Source of the DNA: Polytrichum commune
Taxonomy: Eukaryota > Streptophyta > Polytrichopsida > Polytrichales > Polytrichaceae
Assembly (NCBI GenBank): GCA_950295325.1
Contig: OX485803.1
Location: forward strand, 23,438,001-23,502,000
Direction: 5' to 3'
Length of the DNA: 64,000 nt
Shown: one piece after another, positions 47,488 through 59,970 of the stretch
Layout: each line of letters starts with the position of its first letter
Numbering within the stretch: the first letter of the stretch is position 1
The notes under the pieces: model-generated
The model's database searches: none
What the model was told of the DNA's origin: nothing
Seen by the model: only the letters and a program-made list of their open reading frames with translations
Program-made: the position numbers and the translations under genes

Positions 47488-49096
47488 GGTGACAGTTTTG
47501 GCGTGGTGAAGCCGCTGGTTTAGGGTTTAGGTTTAGAAAGATTTTTAAATTATATATCTGAATCAAACACTTGGCAGCCACTGAATATCACTTGCACCTT
47601 CACTGATTCAGATATTTCCATGATCAAAATGGAAGTCATGAAGTGCGGGTTATAAGCTCTCTAACTTACAAGTTTCGAAGTGGTCATCGAAGCTGATAAA
47701 GCTTTCCAGTGGCGTATGTTACTATGCATGGACAATTTTGCTCCTTGAATCCTTGCCGGAACGTTGGTTTCCTATAATCGTTCTTGGCTTCTTGTATTGA
47801 GACTGCCAGATGTAACTTTGTGCATAATTTTTCTTCGACGTTTTCATTTTCTAACGATGGAAATTAACACCTGCTTTTTGAATTGTGTGGGTGAGTAGGT
47901 TGGGGTGAGGTGCCAAGCGAGTGTGAAAGACTACATGACAGTGACCACGAGAAATGATTTCGGCATCCTCTCTGCTTCAACAGTGGCAGGAAACAGTTCA
48001 ATCACAACGTCGTTTTCAGTTCCGGCACATCGATTATCGGAGATTCTTGCATATTGAAGTTTCATGGTCTATGGTTCTTTGATCGTATTTCTTTTCGGTG
48101 TAGCAGGCTGGAGTGTACACTTCTTTCCCGCGTGGTCAAGAAGCCCAGGCTGCTAACTTGATCCAAAGGCAACAACGTTGCATTTTATTAGTGAGTAAAA
48201 CCCTGAACTGTTTTTCACCCTTGTTTCATTTTAATCGACATGCTTGTTCAGCTCATCATCCATAGCGGACTACCAACGAGGGACTCATAAATTTGAAAGT
48301 AAATTGTTATGTGGTGTGTATGAAGTAGCAAGCTTCAAGAATGGGCTCCGACATGACATCGCAATATACTTTCTTATAAAACTCCTTGACTTCAAGTTGT
48401 CACGATGATTCAAACCCAAGCAACATCAAACAAGAATTAAGTATACTTTCATCTCGATTTCTCCTCTCGCAAATTGGGTCGCCTAGCTTGTCTTACCTTG
48501 TCCTATGTTGGTGCAGGCAAACCTTGAATCTATCGCGGATATGCTACGCTTGACGCTAAAGGTCGCATATTATCCACTTCGTAAACCATGTCGTCATATT
48601 GTACATGTACAGTAGGTGATCATGACAATGACCATGACTTCACGCCAAACTACGAAGTCGGCGATGGCCATGATAGCGAGCGCTTCAATGAGAGTGGCTC
48701 AGATCAAGAATCGCCAATTGAAGAACAAATTGTGGATTACACGCCACTGGAACGGGTGCAGGGCTCGAGGAGGAAGGAACACCGTAGTTTTGCAAAAGTT
48801 GATCGTGGCTTGCGATCTCAAAGACTCGGAGTGGCAGTACAGAGGCGTGGGTTTCGGAGTTTTGTGCCTCCGCATTCCAGACACCAGGAAGTGGAGTTCA
48901 GTTATTTACAAATCCACCACCAAGTTTAGTGGGAGGCTCTGTTGCGCATGCTCAAAGGTCACAACAGTTGGACCCTACACTTCACGGCGTGGACGAAGGG
49001 GAGGTGCCCGCGGTCTTTGCAAATATTTCGAACACTGCATTTCATAGTAGATGCCCTCCTGGAAGACCATGAGCTCTTACCAGAACCAAAAAGACT
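47488..49096. other. No assigned gene; possible leader of the pogo-like transposase
   Basis: A 113-codon frame at 48588-48929, rich in Asp, Glu, Arg and His, has no recognisable domain. It may be part of the non-coding 5' portion of the transposase locus downstream, or a fragment of the element N-terminus. I see no terminal inverted repeat here. Confidence 0.3.
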
Positions 49097-51006
49097 TTGA
49101 AAACATGTAACTGGTCTGATGAACAGTTAGAAGCTGCCATCCATGCCCATGACGCAGGAATGAGTATAAGGCAGGCTGCATTGAAATATAACATACCTTA
49201 CAACACATTTAAGGAGCACTTGTTTGGCGATAGACTGAGCATAGATCGTGGGGCAAAATATGTTCTCAGTCATGAGGAGGAGAAGAAATTGGCAGATAGG
49301 TTAGTTCAAATGGCAGAAGCTGGACATGGACTTTCTCCCACAACAGTGTCATGGGCAGAGATACACCATTCCAAAATGGCATCCCGGGTGGTAGCTGGAT
49401 GAGAGGTTGGAGACGCCGCCACCCGGAATTGAGTGTCCGCACTTCTCAAGCATTAGAGGTAGCAAGAGCAAAAGGATTATGCGAGGAGAATGTTAGGAGC
49501 TTCTACAACAAATTAGAAGCAATGTATGCCATGCACAAGTACTCACCATATCGTATTTGGAACTGCGATGAGACCGGCGCACAAGCGGGGAAGAATGGTG
49601 GCGGTGTCATTATTGCAAGAACTGGTGCTAGGCGCATCAATCCATCGTACCAGATCAACGGGAATGGTTGTCAGTGCTCGTCTCCATCAATGTAGCAGGT
49701 TCATCAATACCATCATTTAAAATATTTAAAGGAAAGTGTTTTGGAGCAAATTACATACAAAGATGTGAGACCGGCGCCACAATGGCGATGCAACCCCGGG
49801 CGTGGATGAAGTTGTACTTTTCTCAGTGTGGATTTTTCATTTTATTGCGTCTATTAGCCGCATTGGTGCCATTGCCCCTGACCATCGGCATTTGCTCATC
49901 GTGGATGGACATAGTTCTCATGCAACGTTAGAGGTTAGACAAGAGGCTCAAAGTGTTGGGTTGGATTTAATCACTTTACCTTCCCACACATCTCACGCTC
50001 TCCAACCTCTCGATGTAGCAGTTTTTAAACCATTCAATCAATATTTCCGAGAATATCAAGATTTTTGGACTTCACGCAATATGCATCAACCGGCAAGTAA
50101 AGAGACTCTTGCACACTGGGTGTCACTTGCTTTGACGAAGGCATTGTCTCATAAAAACATCACAAAAAGATTCGCAAGTATAGGGATTATGCCATTAAAT
50201 CACATTGCAGTGGATGGCCAATTTGCTCCATCGAGAGCATTTGAAACTGCCGCCAACAAGGGTAGGGTTGTTATAGAAGGGGACATGGACGAGAGGGCAT
50301 GTGAGGAGGGGGTAGGTGGAGAGAGGGCTACCGGGGAAGGAACCTCCCCATAAAATCAGTTGGGGTCTCGTGAGGGATGTCTTGAGGAGAGTGACATTGC
50401 TCTGCAAGGGGAGCAGGGCAGAGAAATCGATGGCAATGGGAACTTACAGGTGACGGAGTTTGCACATATTGAAGTAGAGATGGCGCGGAAGCCACCTCTC
50501 AAGTTGGGCACATTTTTGTGGATTGTGATAACGTTGACCAAGGTTTGGCAGAGGAGGTTGGAGGCTTGGATCTCGACATAGAAGAAGTAGTGTCCATTAC
50601 GCATTTCTTGATCTTGCCTACTGTGACAAGAAGGAGAAAAACAAAATTTAGAGATCCTATTTTAGACTTCACAAAATCTCACATTCTCACATCTGATGAG
50701 TTCACGAATGCAATGCAACAATGGAAGGAATCAAGGGAAAATGCTGCAAAAAAGAAAGAGAGGAAAGCAATTCAAAGAGAAGAATCTAAGAAACGAAAAG
50801 CCAATGAGAGGGAAGAAGCTCGAGTGGCCAGGGTTGTGGCAAAAGAGGAGGCTGCACGCTTAAAAGAGCTTAGGGCGGCGATAAAAGCTGAAGAGCAAGC
50901 AAGGAAAAGACTGCAACAACAAGAAGCACAAAGCCTCGAAGTACATCGTGTTGCTCAAGCTGCTGCAGACGCAACGGAGAAGACAAGACAAGCCCTTGCA
51001 CGATAG
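49097..51006 (+). pseudogene. Pogo/Tigger-type (DDE_1) transposase, frameshifted
   Basis: The N-terminal segment from 49097 has a psq-type helix-turn-helix (WSDEQLEAAIHAHDAGMSI, then AALKYNIP). A second frame has the CENP-B-like DNA-binding end (NGIPGGSWMRGWRRRHPEL) and the first catalytic Asp in WNCDETG. A third has INVAGSSIPSFKIFKGK and a fourth LLIVDGHSSHA and HALQPLDVAVFKPF, giving the other two Asp. At least three frameshifts (near 49350, 49660 and 49800) separate these parts. A C-terminal frame (50518-51006) has FTKSHILTSDEF and a long Lys/Glu/Arg coiled coil. DDE_1 transposases cut and paste DNA with TA targets. The copy is broken; introns cannot be excluded for some breaks. Confidence 0.8.
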
Positions 51007-51528
51007 GAGGCACAAAGATATAGGATGATGGGGATTGCGGAAAGTGCACATGGGTGTCAAGGCCACAGAGGGAGCGTCAACATCGAAGTTTCTGAGGTGC
51101 ACGGCCCCGCGCAGACTTCTCATCTGCAGTTGAGCAACGAGTACCACAATATTTTTTTGGGTTCACGTTCCCCCTTCACAACAGTGGTTTCAAACAGCGA
51201 CCTCCCCGTCCATCATTTTGGCACCCATTTGCAATCTACGTTACTAGCAGATCCTTTGCAAACTCTTCACCAATATGTTCCAGTGTCCCAATTCTCATCA
51301 CCTTTCCAAGCATCGGCAAGCACTCTGCAACCCAATAGACATTAAGTCGAACTACACTCATGCCCCGATCATACCAAACTTTTCGTCCAGTTCCAACTTT
51401 AAAATTGTTGGGGATTATGTTCAGAAATAAATGTTGGCCCACCACTTTTCCCACTATTATAGCCGGAGATGTCGACGGATGGTGACAGAACTGGCCAATG
51501 TGATCAGCCGCCCCTCAGCTCAAACTAA

Positions 51529-52267
51529 GGGCCGAGTTCCATGTGCCGGTGCCGGTCCCGGTCCGTTTTTTAATAAATAAATGGGTGGGCCGGGTAAAAG
51601 AGGGTGGTGCCATGTGCCCATCCCTCTCACCCAAGGACCGGTACCCCCCATGGATGAGTGTCCCACATTTTGTGTTGTGCAAGAATGGGTGCCAAATGAC
51701 CGGTGGTCCTAACAGTCACAAGAAGGACATGTGTTGGTTAGAAAGCTCCGGTGACCGGATCGGGCGGTCACCTAGGGTACACCCTTGGATACTAAAGGCC
51801 ACTTTGTTCCTCAAGTCCATTCTTTTGAGGAGTACTCCTAGGGAACGTGTATTTCATGATGATTTTAGAATCTAGATCTAAACAATATATATTTTTGCCT
51901 TTTATATATATATAGAAGGCTAACAAACCAAAGGAAACACTCATGAAATATTCAAAAGACTATTTTGGTATCATTTAAGTGTCACAGTTAAATTTTATTA
52001 AAAAAAACACATGATTATTTCACATAATTTGGAATTCATTTAATAAATGTATGGAAATTGATGTGCAAATCAAGTATGAAAAGTTAAATGATGATGACTT
52101 TCATTGCCGGTGACCTTCATAAAGTGTTATGTCTTACACCAAATTTAGTTAGAAAGTAGGAAATCCAAATAACCGGCACCCCACATAAAAGTACCCCACA
52201 TAAATGATGTTAGCCGTTTCTCACCCATTTAAAAAACAGACCGGGACCGGCACATGGAACTTGGCCC
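51529..52267. mobile_element. TIR element E2 (0.74 kb)
   Basis: Left end GGGCCGAGTTCCATGTGCCG and right end, on the other strand, GGGCCAAGTTCCATGTGCCG; both continue with CCGGTC. The inverted repeat is about 40 bp. The left flank is TAA and the right flank GTA, so the target duplication is imperfect. The interior is AT-rich and non-coding. The GGGCC start and 3-bp TWA-like flank suggest a PIF/Harbinger-like MITE. Confidence 0.7.
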
Positions 52268-52879
52268 GTAGTGTTGAGAGGTGGAGGGGGGGGGGCAGCC
52301 TGCATCACCGTTTACCTCGGCGCCTCCTCCAACTTCTGACCCTCGACCTCCTTCCATGCATGTGCGCAACGGCGGGGCACACGACCCGGGAGCGGCAATT
52401 CATGAAATGTGGCAGAGTGCCTGGCGGCCGTCAGCTGCCAGGGAACTTCATTTAATTTAACTTAGTTTAAACTTAAGGTCGACACCAAGGCAAACTCAAT
52501 GGTAACTCACCTTAAGTTAGCCTCCTACAACGGTGGCTTCCTCATCAAGTCTTGCTCTTGACTTCGTGTGTTTCGTAGCATTGGTAGGGACAGAGTTATG
52601 ATGTCATGTTGGCAGATTTGAAGACGCTCCAGGCTCCAGCATCCCATACACAAGAAAGTCATGCACAAGTTAATGTTCACTGTTTGACACCTTCTACTTC
52701 AAGTTTAGTCATGTTTGACTATAATTAATCACAGGTTAATGTACTCATGAGTTAACCGGTTAAGTTTTTTATTTTGTATGGAAATGCGGAGTACCGTGTT
52801 CCGTGTAGGGAGACTCTAGTGAACGAGTAGGGAGTTGGACAAACTTTTCACTTTGAAAAATTGTGGAATGTTGGATCTG
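52268..52879. other. No gene recognised
   Basis: Mixed sequence between two inverted-repeat elements; no motif-bearing frame seen. Confidence 0.4.
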
Positions 52880-53155
52880 CCTAAAAACCCCCATCGAGCG
52901 TGGCTCGGAGGCTAGGTTCAGGAGGGGGTGGCAGGGTTGGGATAAAACATGCCCCCTATTTTTTTAATTGGGTGGGGCCTTATTTGATCTCATAAGGGGC
53001 TCCCTAGGGTAATTTGGGGCCGCAGGACCCAAATTTAGCAAAAAAAAACCAAAAAAAGTCACCAAGGGGCTGAAACGGGGAGGGCCAGAAAAATGAACCC
53101 CACCGAACCTGGCCTCCGAACCTGATAGCTGCAACGCTCGTCAGGGGTATTTAGG
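52880..53155. mobile_element. Small inverted-repeat element (about 276 bp)
   Basis: Left end CCTAAAAACCCCCATCGAGC and right end, on the other strand, CCTAAATACCCCTGACGAGC; the match continues with CGGAGGC(T/C)AGGTTC(A/G)G. A GGGGCTCCCT word also recurs near both ends. It is a short non-coding MITE-like unit of unassigned family. Confidence 0.55.
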
Positions 53156-53469
53156 GAGCCCCTGGAATGTTTTGTACACGGCAAAAAAATATAAAACAAC
53201 TTGCATTCTTCATAAATCTTTCTCGTCTATCTTGGAAAATTATCTCATGATTGTCAGACCAAATCTTCGATGCGAATTGCCGTATTTTCAGGGGTTATGG
53301 CATTTCTACCTTAGACAAGCAAATACGCCAGCTTGAGCTAGGCTGACGCAGAACTGAGGCTCACACTGTCTATGACTTTTAATTCCTTCGACCTCTTCCT
53401 TTTATACGGGTCTGGTAATTTCCCAAATCTTTATGTCTTGATATCTTTGACGAGATTTTCAAAGTATTG

Positions 53470-53690
53470 AGGTCAAATGCTTTGGTTGATCTCAAAGTCT
53501 TGAAGCCGGGCATAATTTTGAAGTCTTGAAGTTGAAAAAAATCTCTAAGTTTCTAAGCTGAAAAAGCTCTATACATCTTGAAGCCAAAAATTCTCTAAGT
53601 CTTCAAGCCTTGGAAAATTTCTAAGTCTTGAAGCTGGAAAATCTCTACATCTTTTGGTCTTCAAGGGTCTTCCAAAACGCGCCCCCAATA
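53470..53690. repeat. Minisatellite, TCTTGAAGC / TCTCTAAG words
   Basis: TCTTGAAGC(C/T)(G/A)..., GAAAAAATCTCTAAGT and similar words recur about every 30-35 bp, with variants such as TCTTCAAGCC and TTTCTAAGC. Degenerate tandem repeat, no coding potential. Confidence 0.6.
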
Positions 53691-54099
53691 GTCTTCGCAA
53701 CGCTCACGTGAAATGTTTGATGTTGAATGAGGTGCTTTAGGTGCCCTATGTGCCTCCTTTATATAGTCTTTTATATCTATGCATGTTGAGATTTTCCAAA
53801 ATGTTAAATTAAACCAAAATTAACACCACATTTATTTGTAGTCCGAACATACAATCTCATGTCTATATTCAGACATCCATGAAACCTCAAATCTATCACG
53901 AAAATGCTTACCTCTTGGGATCCTTTCCTATTGGTTGTTGGACATTTCATGTATTCCATTGTCCTAAGGCGTTCTAACTCCTTCCATTCGCTAGGGTCTT
54001 ATGACATCCATCCATGATTTCATCCACATAGACTCATATAAAGGCCACTTTGCCATCCATATTTATTCATCCTTTGTTTCGTTGCCAATACACCTTGTT
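53691..54099. other. No gene recognised
   Basis: AT-rich sequence with no coding or RNA gene identified. Confidence 0.4.
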
Positions 54100-54290
54100 C
54101 CCGCGGCTCCCATGCCCACTCCCTAGGTGTTTCCTCGTTCTTGGGCTCCCATGCTTCGTGCTCGAGCTCCATGTTGCGTTTTGGGCTCCCATAGTGCTCC
54201 CCGGATGTTTCTTTGTTCTTGAAGTTCCCATGACGTTCCCATGGGCATTGCCTCGTTCCTAAGGCTCCCATGGTATTCCCCAAATATTGG
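54100..54290. repeat. Minisatellite, GGCTCCCATG units
   Basis: GGCTCCCATG, CTCGTTCTT and CCTAGGTGTTTCC/CCCGGATGTTTCT recur with a period of roughly 60-70 bp. Degenerate tandem repeat. Confidence 0.55.
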
Positions 54291-55261
54291 GAACTACATC
54301 ACTCTCCTTTGGCTTCTTGGCCGCTCCACTTTGCAAGCTTCTCGCTCTGCACATCTCACGATACATGGTTCCTCTTGTGGCTTCTACAATAGAAACACAT
54401 TAGGGAATCATGTGAGGGTTGAGTGATACTTGGAATTGAGGTGGGATGTGGAGTTGGCCAAGTTGTGGCGCATGCTAGATGTGTCGCGCACCTCTCCACG
54501 AGGAGTGCCCGCAACATCATGGGCACAAGGGGGACCCTCGACTGACATCCGCAAATTGTGGCGTCATTGGTGAGAGGGCCCAAGTGATCATACTAGTGTG
54601 GGTGAGGGCCCCGGACATTAAGAATGCCTCCCACCCACGCAGACAATGAGTCACAAGGGTGAAGCCATGAGCATTGGCGATGTTGGCAGAAGAGCGCCAT
54701 AATGTCACAAAGGGTAGGATGGTTGTTTCACTAAAGCCAACTCCAGCGACAAGGAATCTGGATCCTTTAGTGGGTGGTAACTAGGATGACGGCCCATGAA
54801 TCATAGTTGATCACCTGCACTCAACATTACCCGTTTGCTGATTGCACACCCACATTTACCGATTTGTAGGGGACGATCAAGCAAGGAGGATTCTCATGGC
54901 AGATTTGAGTAATAAGGTGCACATCAACTAGGTAATCAAGGTGAATGTAGTTTAGGAAATGGTATTGACTTGAACGAAGTTTATTGCTTTGGACAAGAAT
55001 AGTAAAACGCTAGAAGGATATGATGCCTTTTTAAGGCTCAGAGGTGCTCAATCAAATCTCCTATTAAGATAAAATGCACATCGTTAATGGATTTTTGCTC
55101 TCTTTCCTTGTTCCATTAACTAGTTCGGCAGTGGTCACATCCAAGCCTTGCAAAACCACCTCCCAAGCTAGTCCTTCATCCTTAGAATGCTCTTTCAATG
55201 TATAATACCCTAAAACTTATGTTTAAGGCTTGAGAATATGTTTTGAACATTACCTACCAGC

Positions 55262-55515
55262 TCATGTTTTTGGCCCAATCGGCCAACTTCCAGAGGTTGT
55301 TTCCACAAACTAAGCTTGGACTTGGCATCTCTAACCTTCTACCAACCTATGGTAGAGTTTTTGGGTCATTTTAGACCACTTTCACATTGCCGACCAACTA
55401 GCATTTTTGGTTATATCTGCCAACTTCCGCAGGTGGTTCTTGCAAACCGAGTCTGGATATGACCTCTCTAACATTCTACCAACCTATGGTAGAGCTTTTG
55501 GGTCATTCTGACCAC
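55262..55515. repeat. Tandem duplication, 137-bp period
   Basis: CTACCAACCTATGGTAGAG occurs at 55339 and 55476, 137 bp apart, with matching words GCCAACTTCC, GGTTGTTT/GGTGGTTC and TTTTGGGTCATT around it. Two diverged copies; the shared word CTACC..GGTAG is itself a small hairpin. Confidence 0.7.
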
Positions 55516-56369
55516 TTGCTTTGGACGTCATCCCATGAACGTCACGTCCGCACATACCCCCAAATGCAATCCTAGGTGATACATCATGAGTTGTCTGATG
55601 AATGAGGGATTTTATGGATGACTTATCAAATGGACACTTTAATTAACATATTCCACACCTTTCTTTTGTCAACATTGAGGACTATGTTAACTTACAATAA
55701 GAGCAGTAATATGAGAATACCAACAATGAGTCTACTCTTGAAATCTTTATTTCAACACTTTACTACTTGATTTCTAGGATTGTTGTCCGTATGGACTGCC
55801 ACATATTTTCAAGATGCTACTCATCCAGATCTAGAATTCACAAGCATTCGCACCCTCTCTAAGAGTCTAAGCGATCTTGGCAAATGTGAACTAAGAGCGC
55901 CAAAAGGCTTTAGGGCAAACCTCATATACTTCAAAAGAACTACTTACTAGGTGGGTCAATTTGGTAGGTTGCCACCCTGACAAAACACTGCAACTAGTTG
56001 TCTTGACACGTTTTTGGCCTCTATCTAGTTCATGACTAGGTGGCACACTGAGGTCATAAAAAACAGTCAACCAGTAAAATACTCACAATGCCAAATTAAT
56101 AATTTCGAACCTACAAGTCATTTTCTGACCAACTATATTACTAAGACCATATAATTCCTACTGTTCAATAGATTTGTTTTTGTAGACAAACAATAAAAAA
56201 ACCAACTAGTGGATGATCTAACGACTAATTGTATTAAGGACAAATTTGGCGTCAAATAGCAACTTGGCATTTTTTGCCCCTGCGACAATTTGTGACCAAC
56301 GAGTCAATTTTTGACGGGTTGATTTACTAAGCATACTTATGTTCTAGAAACAAAGTACTAAATTCTACC
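55516..56369. other. No gene recognised
   Basis: AT-rich sequence; no motif-bearing frame identified before the HARBI1-like pseudogene. Confidence 0.4.
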
Positions 56370-57480
56370 TTAACACACATCTTTGTCTTCTCTCTCTTGA
56401 GTTCTAACTGGTAGGTCCCCAAATGCAACACCATGGCCGCATTGGAAGCCCATGTTAACCTCAAGCACATGTTGCACATTGTTCTCCAATTCTTCTTGGA
56501 TTATCATGTTGTGTATGATTACACAAGCCATCATGATATCTGAAATTATATCCAGAGACCAAATGTCGAGAGAGATTTTGAATGATTGCAAATGTTGACT
56601 GTAAAACCCCAAAACATCTTTCAACGTTTCTTTTCTTTTCTTTGCAAGCTTCTCACATTTTGGCGTAATGTGTTTTCTTCTCGTTAGCAAGCTTATGCAT
56701 ACTTTGGACAAAGCATGACCATCTGCCAGCAGGTTGTACCTTAAATATTCCATTCCATTGATAGTGAATTTCATGGAGTTGCCTCGAAGCATGTCATGAG
56801 CAAGAGGTGATATATATAGCATTGTGATGTCATTATTCAAACCTAACAAGCCAAAGAAACCATGCTAGATCCATTGGCTTTGATTAGCGATGGCTTCACA
56901 TATGGTAGATCAATTCCCATCTTTGTCTTGGAATTGGCCCTTCCATGCAACGGGGCAATTCTTTCAATCCCAATGCATGCAGTCAAGAGAGGCAAACATT
57001 CATGGAAAAACCTCTAGCATTGTTGATGTTAATTTGCTTTTCTAGACCCTCATGGGTAGGTTGCGTCAAGCACATACGCTCAAAAACAATTCTCATTGCC
57101 CCCACAAATCTCTTTGATGACAACATGGCTATAGATTCCCCCAACTTGGCAATGTTCATCGGTGCCATCTATACTAATGCCATATGCAAGCATTCACTAC
57201 ACAACAATACATCATGGATTGATGATAATCCCACCAAACCAACAACATCACATTTTTGCGCAATGAAACGATTGTGGGTGCAAACCTAAATCATTATCTT
57301 CCAAAACAAGTTTCGTGATATTCAGTAGCGATGGTGGAATAAATTAGGTCCAAATATTGGCTCCTCTGCAAAATAGTCATGCCAAATGCATTCATGACAA
57401 AGAATGCTCTTTCATGAGCAAGCTCATGTTTTAGGTGTTCTATCTCCGTGGAGTAGGGTCCCATTACCATGGAATGAGTA
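56370..57480 (-). pseudogene. HARBI1-like PIF/Harbinger transposase (DDE_4), decayed
   Basis: On the minus strand, reading from 57480 down: a fragment with FVMNAFGMTI; then GESIAMLSSKRF and RIVFERMCLTQPTHE, the typical plant HARBI1 segment before the SLDCMHW-type catalytic box (only its LDCMHW-like words survive, out of frame); then a 159-codon frame (56370-56849) with LGLNNDITML, LADGHALSK, and WSLDIISDIMMACVIIHNMI. The usual third catalytic Glu box (ERCFGVLQ) is in a different frame near 56623-56581, so a frameshift lies inside the domain. Such nucleases, with a Myb-like partner, mobilise elements with TWA target sites. This copy is dead. Its own terminal repeats were not found. Confidence 0.75.
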
Positions 57481-57799
57481 CAAAATAAAATTCCTTACAA
57501 TTTTTGCCTGAGAGAGGGATAAAATATTATTTTTACAGGTTGCATGAGCTACCCGAAGAAAACATTTAAGCATAAGCTTTGAAAATGAACTATACAATAA
57601 ATTGTTTGAATACTTGTTACAATAAATATGGAATCATATTACTGAATCTTACAACTTTATGCATTCATATAACAACCACAAAACATAGTAATCAGATATG
57701 TTTGTAATGTGGTAATGAAAATTGACAAAAATGTGCACGCTGAATATATTGACACGGCCCAAGTCCAAACCACGTGGTCAATAAGTACGCGTGGCATAA
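57481..57799. other. No gene recognised
   Basis: AT-rich sequence between the HARBI1-like pseudogene and the satellite-like repeats. Confidence 0.4.
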
Positions 57800-58518
57800 A
57801 AATAGCCAAAATAGAAGGGAACAAGAAAGGGAGCTAGGCTTGGGAGCCCAACCCTTGATGTACTCAACATGCACTTGAATCCAACTCCTAAAATCCATGG
57901 CAGGCATCTCCGATAAATCCTTGGGCACATTGAAGTGTAGAGACAAATAAGAAAGCAAAGAATGTATTTTTCAATCATATAAAAAATGACAACAAATTTG
58001 GGAGCCTAGCCTTAAGTGCACATAACCCAAACCCAACCCCTCAATTTTTTGGCAGGAACCTACCATAAATTCCAAGCCGCATTGACGAGTAGATGCGAGG
58101 AGGGGCCAAACCAATAAAATAATATTTTTTGAACAAATAACCGAGTCCTTAATGCACACAATCCAAGCCCAAGCCCAACCCCTCAAATCCTTGGCATGCA
58201 CTTGTCATCATTCTCAAGCAACCTCCAAGACTAGACCATCCACAACAAGATCAAAATAACAAAACAAGAAGAAGAGCCAAGCTTGGGAGCCCAGTCCTTA
58301 CTACATACAATATGGAGTCATGAAATAACCTTTAATTCTTGGCACACACTTGTCATCGATTTAAGGCCACATTTGAAAAACATATCATCAACAATAACAC
58401 CACAAGTTTTATAAACTAAGAGGAAAAAAATTGGCTCAACTCTCAATGTACACAACATGCACTTAAACCCAACCCCTCAAATCCATGGCAAGCTCATGGC
58501 ATTGATCCCATAACAACT
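57800..58518. repeat. Satellite-like array, about 140-160-bp units
   Basis: Words such as GGGAGCC(C/T)AGCC, ACAACATGCACTTAAACCCAA, CCCAACCCCTCAAATCCATGGCA and TTGGCA recur near 57840, 58000, 58150, 58290 and 58440. Degenerate tandem units, no coding potential. The array appears to continue at 59638 after the E3 element. Confidence 0.6.
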
Positions 58519-58521
58519 TAA

Positions 58522-59634
58522 GGGCCGGTCTACACTATGGACCATGAAGTCAGACCATGGAAGATGACCTTTGTCAATGGTCCGACTTTCATGGTCCGAC
58601 TTCATAAAAAATTAGTTTTAAGAGACTTGGGCCCCTCACTAGGTGTAAACCGAATGTGGACCAAGAAGAATGACCATATACCAAAATGTAAAGGTGCTGA
58701 TTTTTTTAATACATGCCCAAAAAGGGCAATTTTGAAAAAAAAAATCAATTTAACCATTCTCTTGTCTTTTCTTGGGCTTCACTTGTCTTCACTTCTTGTT
58801 AAATGTGTCAAAGATGTGGCTTGCAAATCTTCTCACAACAATTTTTACCAAAAAATGAGCGATTTAATTTGTACATGTTCACTGTAATTTACATGTGACA
58901 TGTACCTTGTGTTGTCACTACACTAAATAAGATATTTAGTGTTTGATTATATTTAATGTTGTTACCACCATAGCTTGCTCAACACTAAAGTTCAATTCTT
59001 TGATGATTAGTGTTAGAAGATTTCCCATTGCAGTTCTTTTGACCACCCTGATCTACAGTCACTAAACGACTACATATGTTTCTTTTTCGTTTTTCAACTG
59101 TAATTTTACATTTTCTTGGGGCTTGTAATATACCGTTGGAAAGGTATTTTCAAGACCTTTCCAACTGTATATAAAAAGCCCTCAAATTCCAAACACTTCA
59201 GATGGTAGAGCCAAAAAACAAATCTGCACTCAAAGTCTTGAGTTTCAGATGTCCCACGTTGTTTGGTGAAACACGTGGGAGCCGGTTTAAGGGGTAGGGC
59301 AAGGTAGTTATGGCATGTCTCATGGTCTATGATATGACTAAGGCACATAGAGGGTACATTCATTAAAAATTACTAAAATGGGATTTCTTTGCCATGGGCC
59401 CTTGCCTTTTCTTACCGGACCACCTCTCTTGCCTCTCTCACCGCAAAACCCGTTGGACCATGTCAGTGCATTTATTAGGCCTTAAAATTTATATTTTGGG
59501 GACCTCGACCTTCATGGTCCCTTTGACATTTTTTTCTTGGTGTAAACCGAAGTTGTCCCGGGACAACTTCAGCAGCCGATCAGCGCCTTGCAGAGCCATG
59601 GTCCAACTTCATGGTCCATAGTGTAAACCGGCCC
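58522..59634. mobile_element. TIR element E3 (1.1 kb), PIF/Harbinger-like
   Basis: Left end GGGCCGGTCTACACTATGG and right end, on the other strand, GGGCCGGTTTACACTATGG; the inverted repeat extends past ACCATGAAGT for about 40 bp. Perfect TAA duplications flank it (58519-58521 and 59635-59637). Subterminal words GGTGTAAACCGAA and ATGGTCCGACTT recur. It interrupts the satellite array. Its terminal GGGCCG(G/C)(T)(T/C)TACACTA matches element E1, so the two likely share a transposase source. Non-autonomous. Confidence 0.8.
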
Positions 59635-59727
59635 TAAGACTAGGATTCCCACAAGAAGACCAAGAAAAAGAATAAAAATTGAGGGCCCTGGTGGATGACT
59701 AAACTTTAGAGCACCGTACCTCCACCT

Positions 59728-59970
59728 CCAAATGCACTCCCAAATGGATAGCATTTAAATGCAATATTTTTAGCTTGCACATGACGATCCTCCGCACAAG
59801 ATCAATCCCTGAAACCGTGTAAAACACGCAACCGTATAAAACACGGCCTAGTTCTTGAGCCCATCCAGTTGAAGGCAACCACCACCACTAAATGCACTCC
59901 CAAATAGATGGCATTTAAATGTTGTTTGGTTTAGGATGCATTTGGTGATCCTCCACCCGAGACCATATGT
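59728..59970. repeat. Direct duplication, 160-bp period
   Basis: AAATGCACTCCCAAAT occurs at 59730 and 59890, with CACCTCC/CCACCAC before and GCATTTAAAT after both copies. Two diverged units. Confidence 0.65.

Noticed and set aside
48588-48929. 113-codon frame as a host gene
   Set aside because: No domain or splice support; adjacent to a pogo transposase and overlapping a second frame of similar length.
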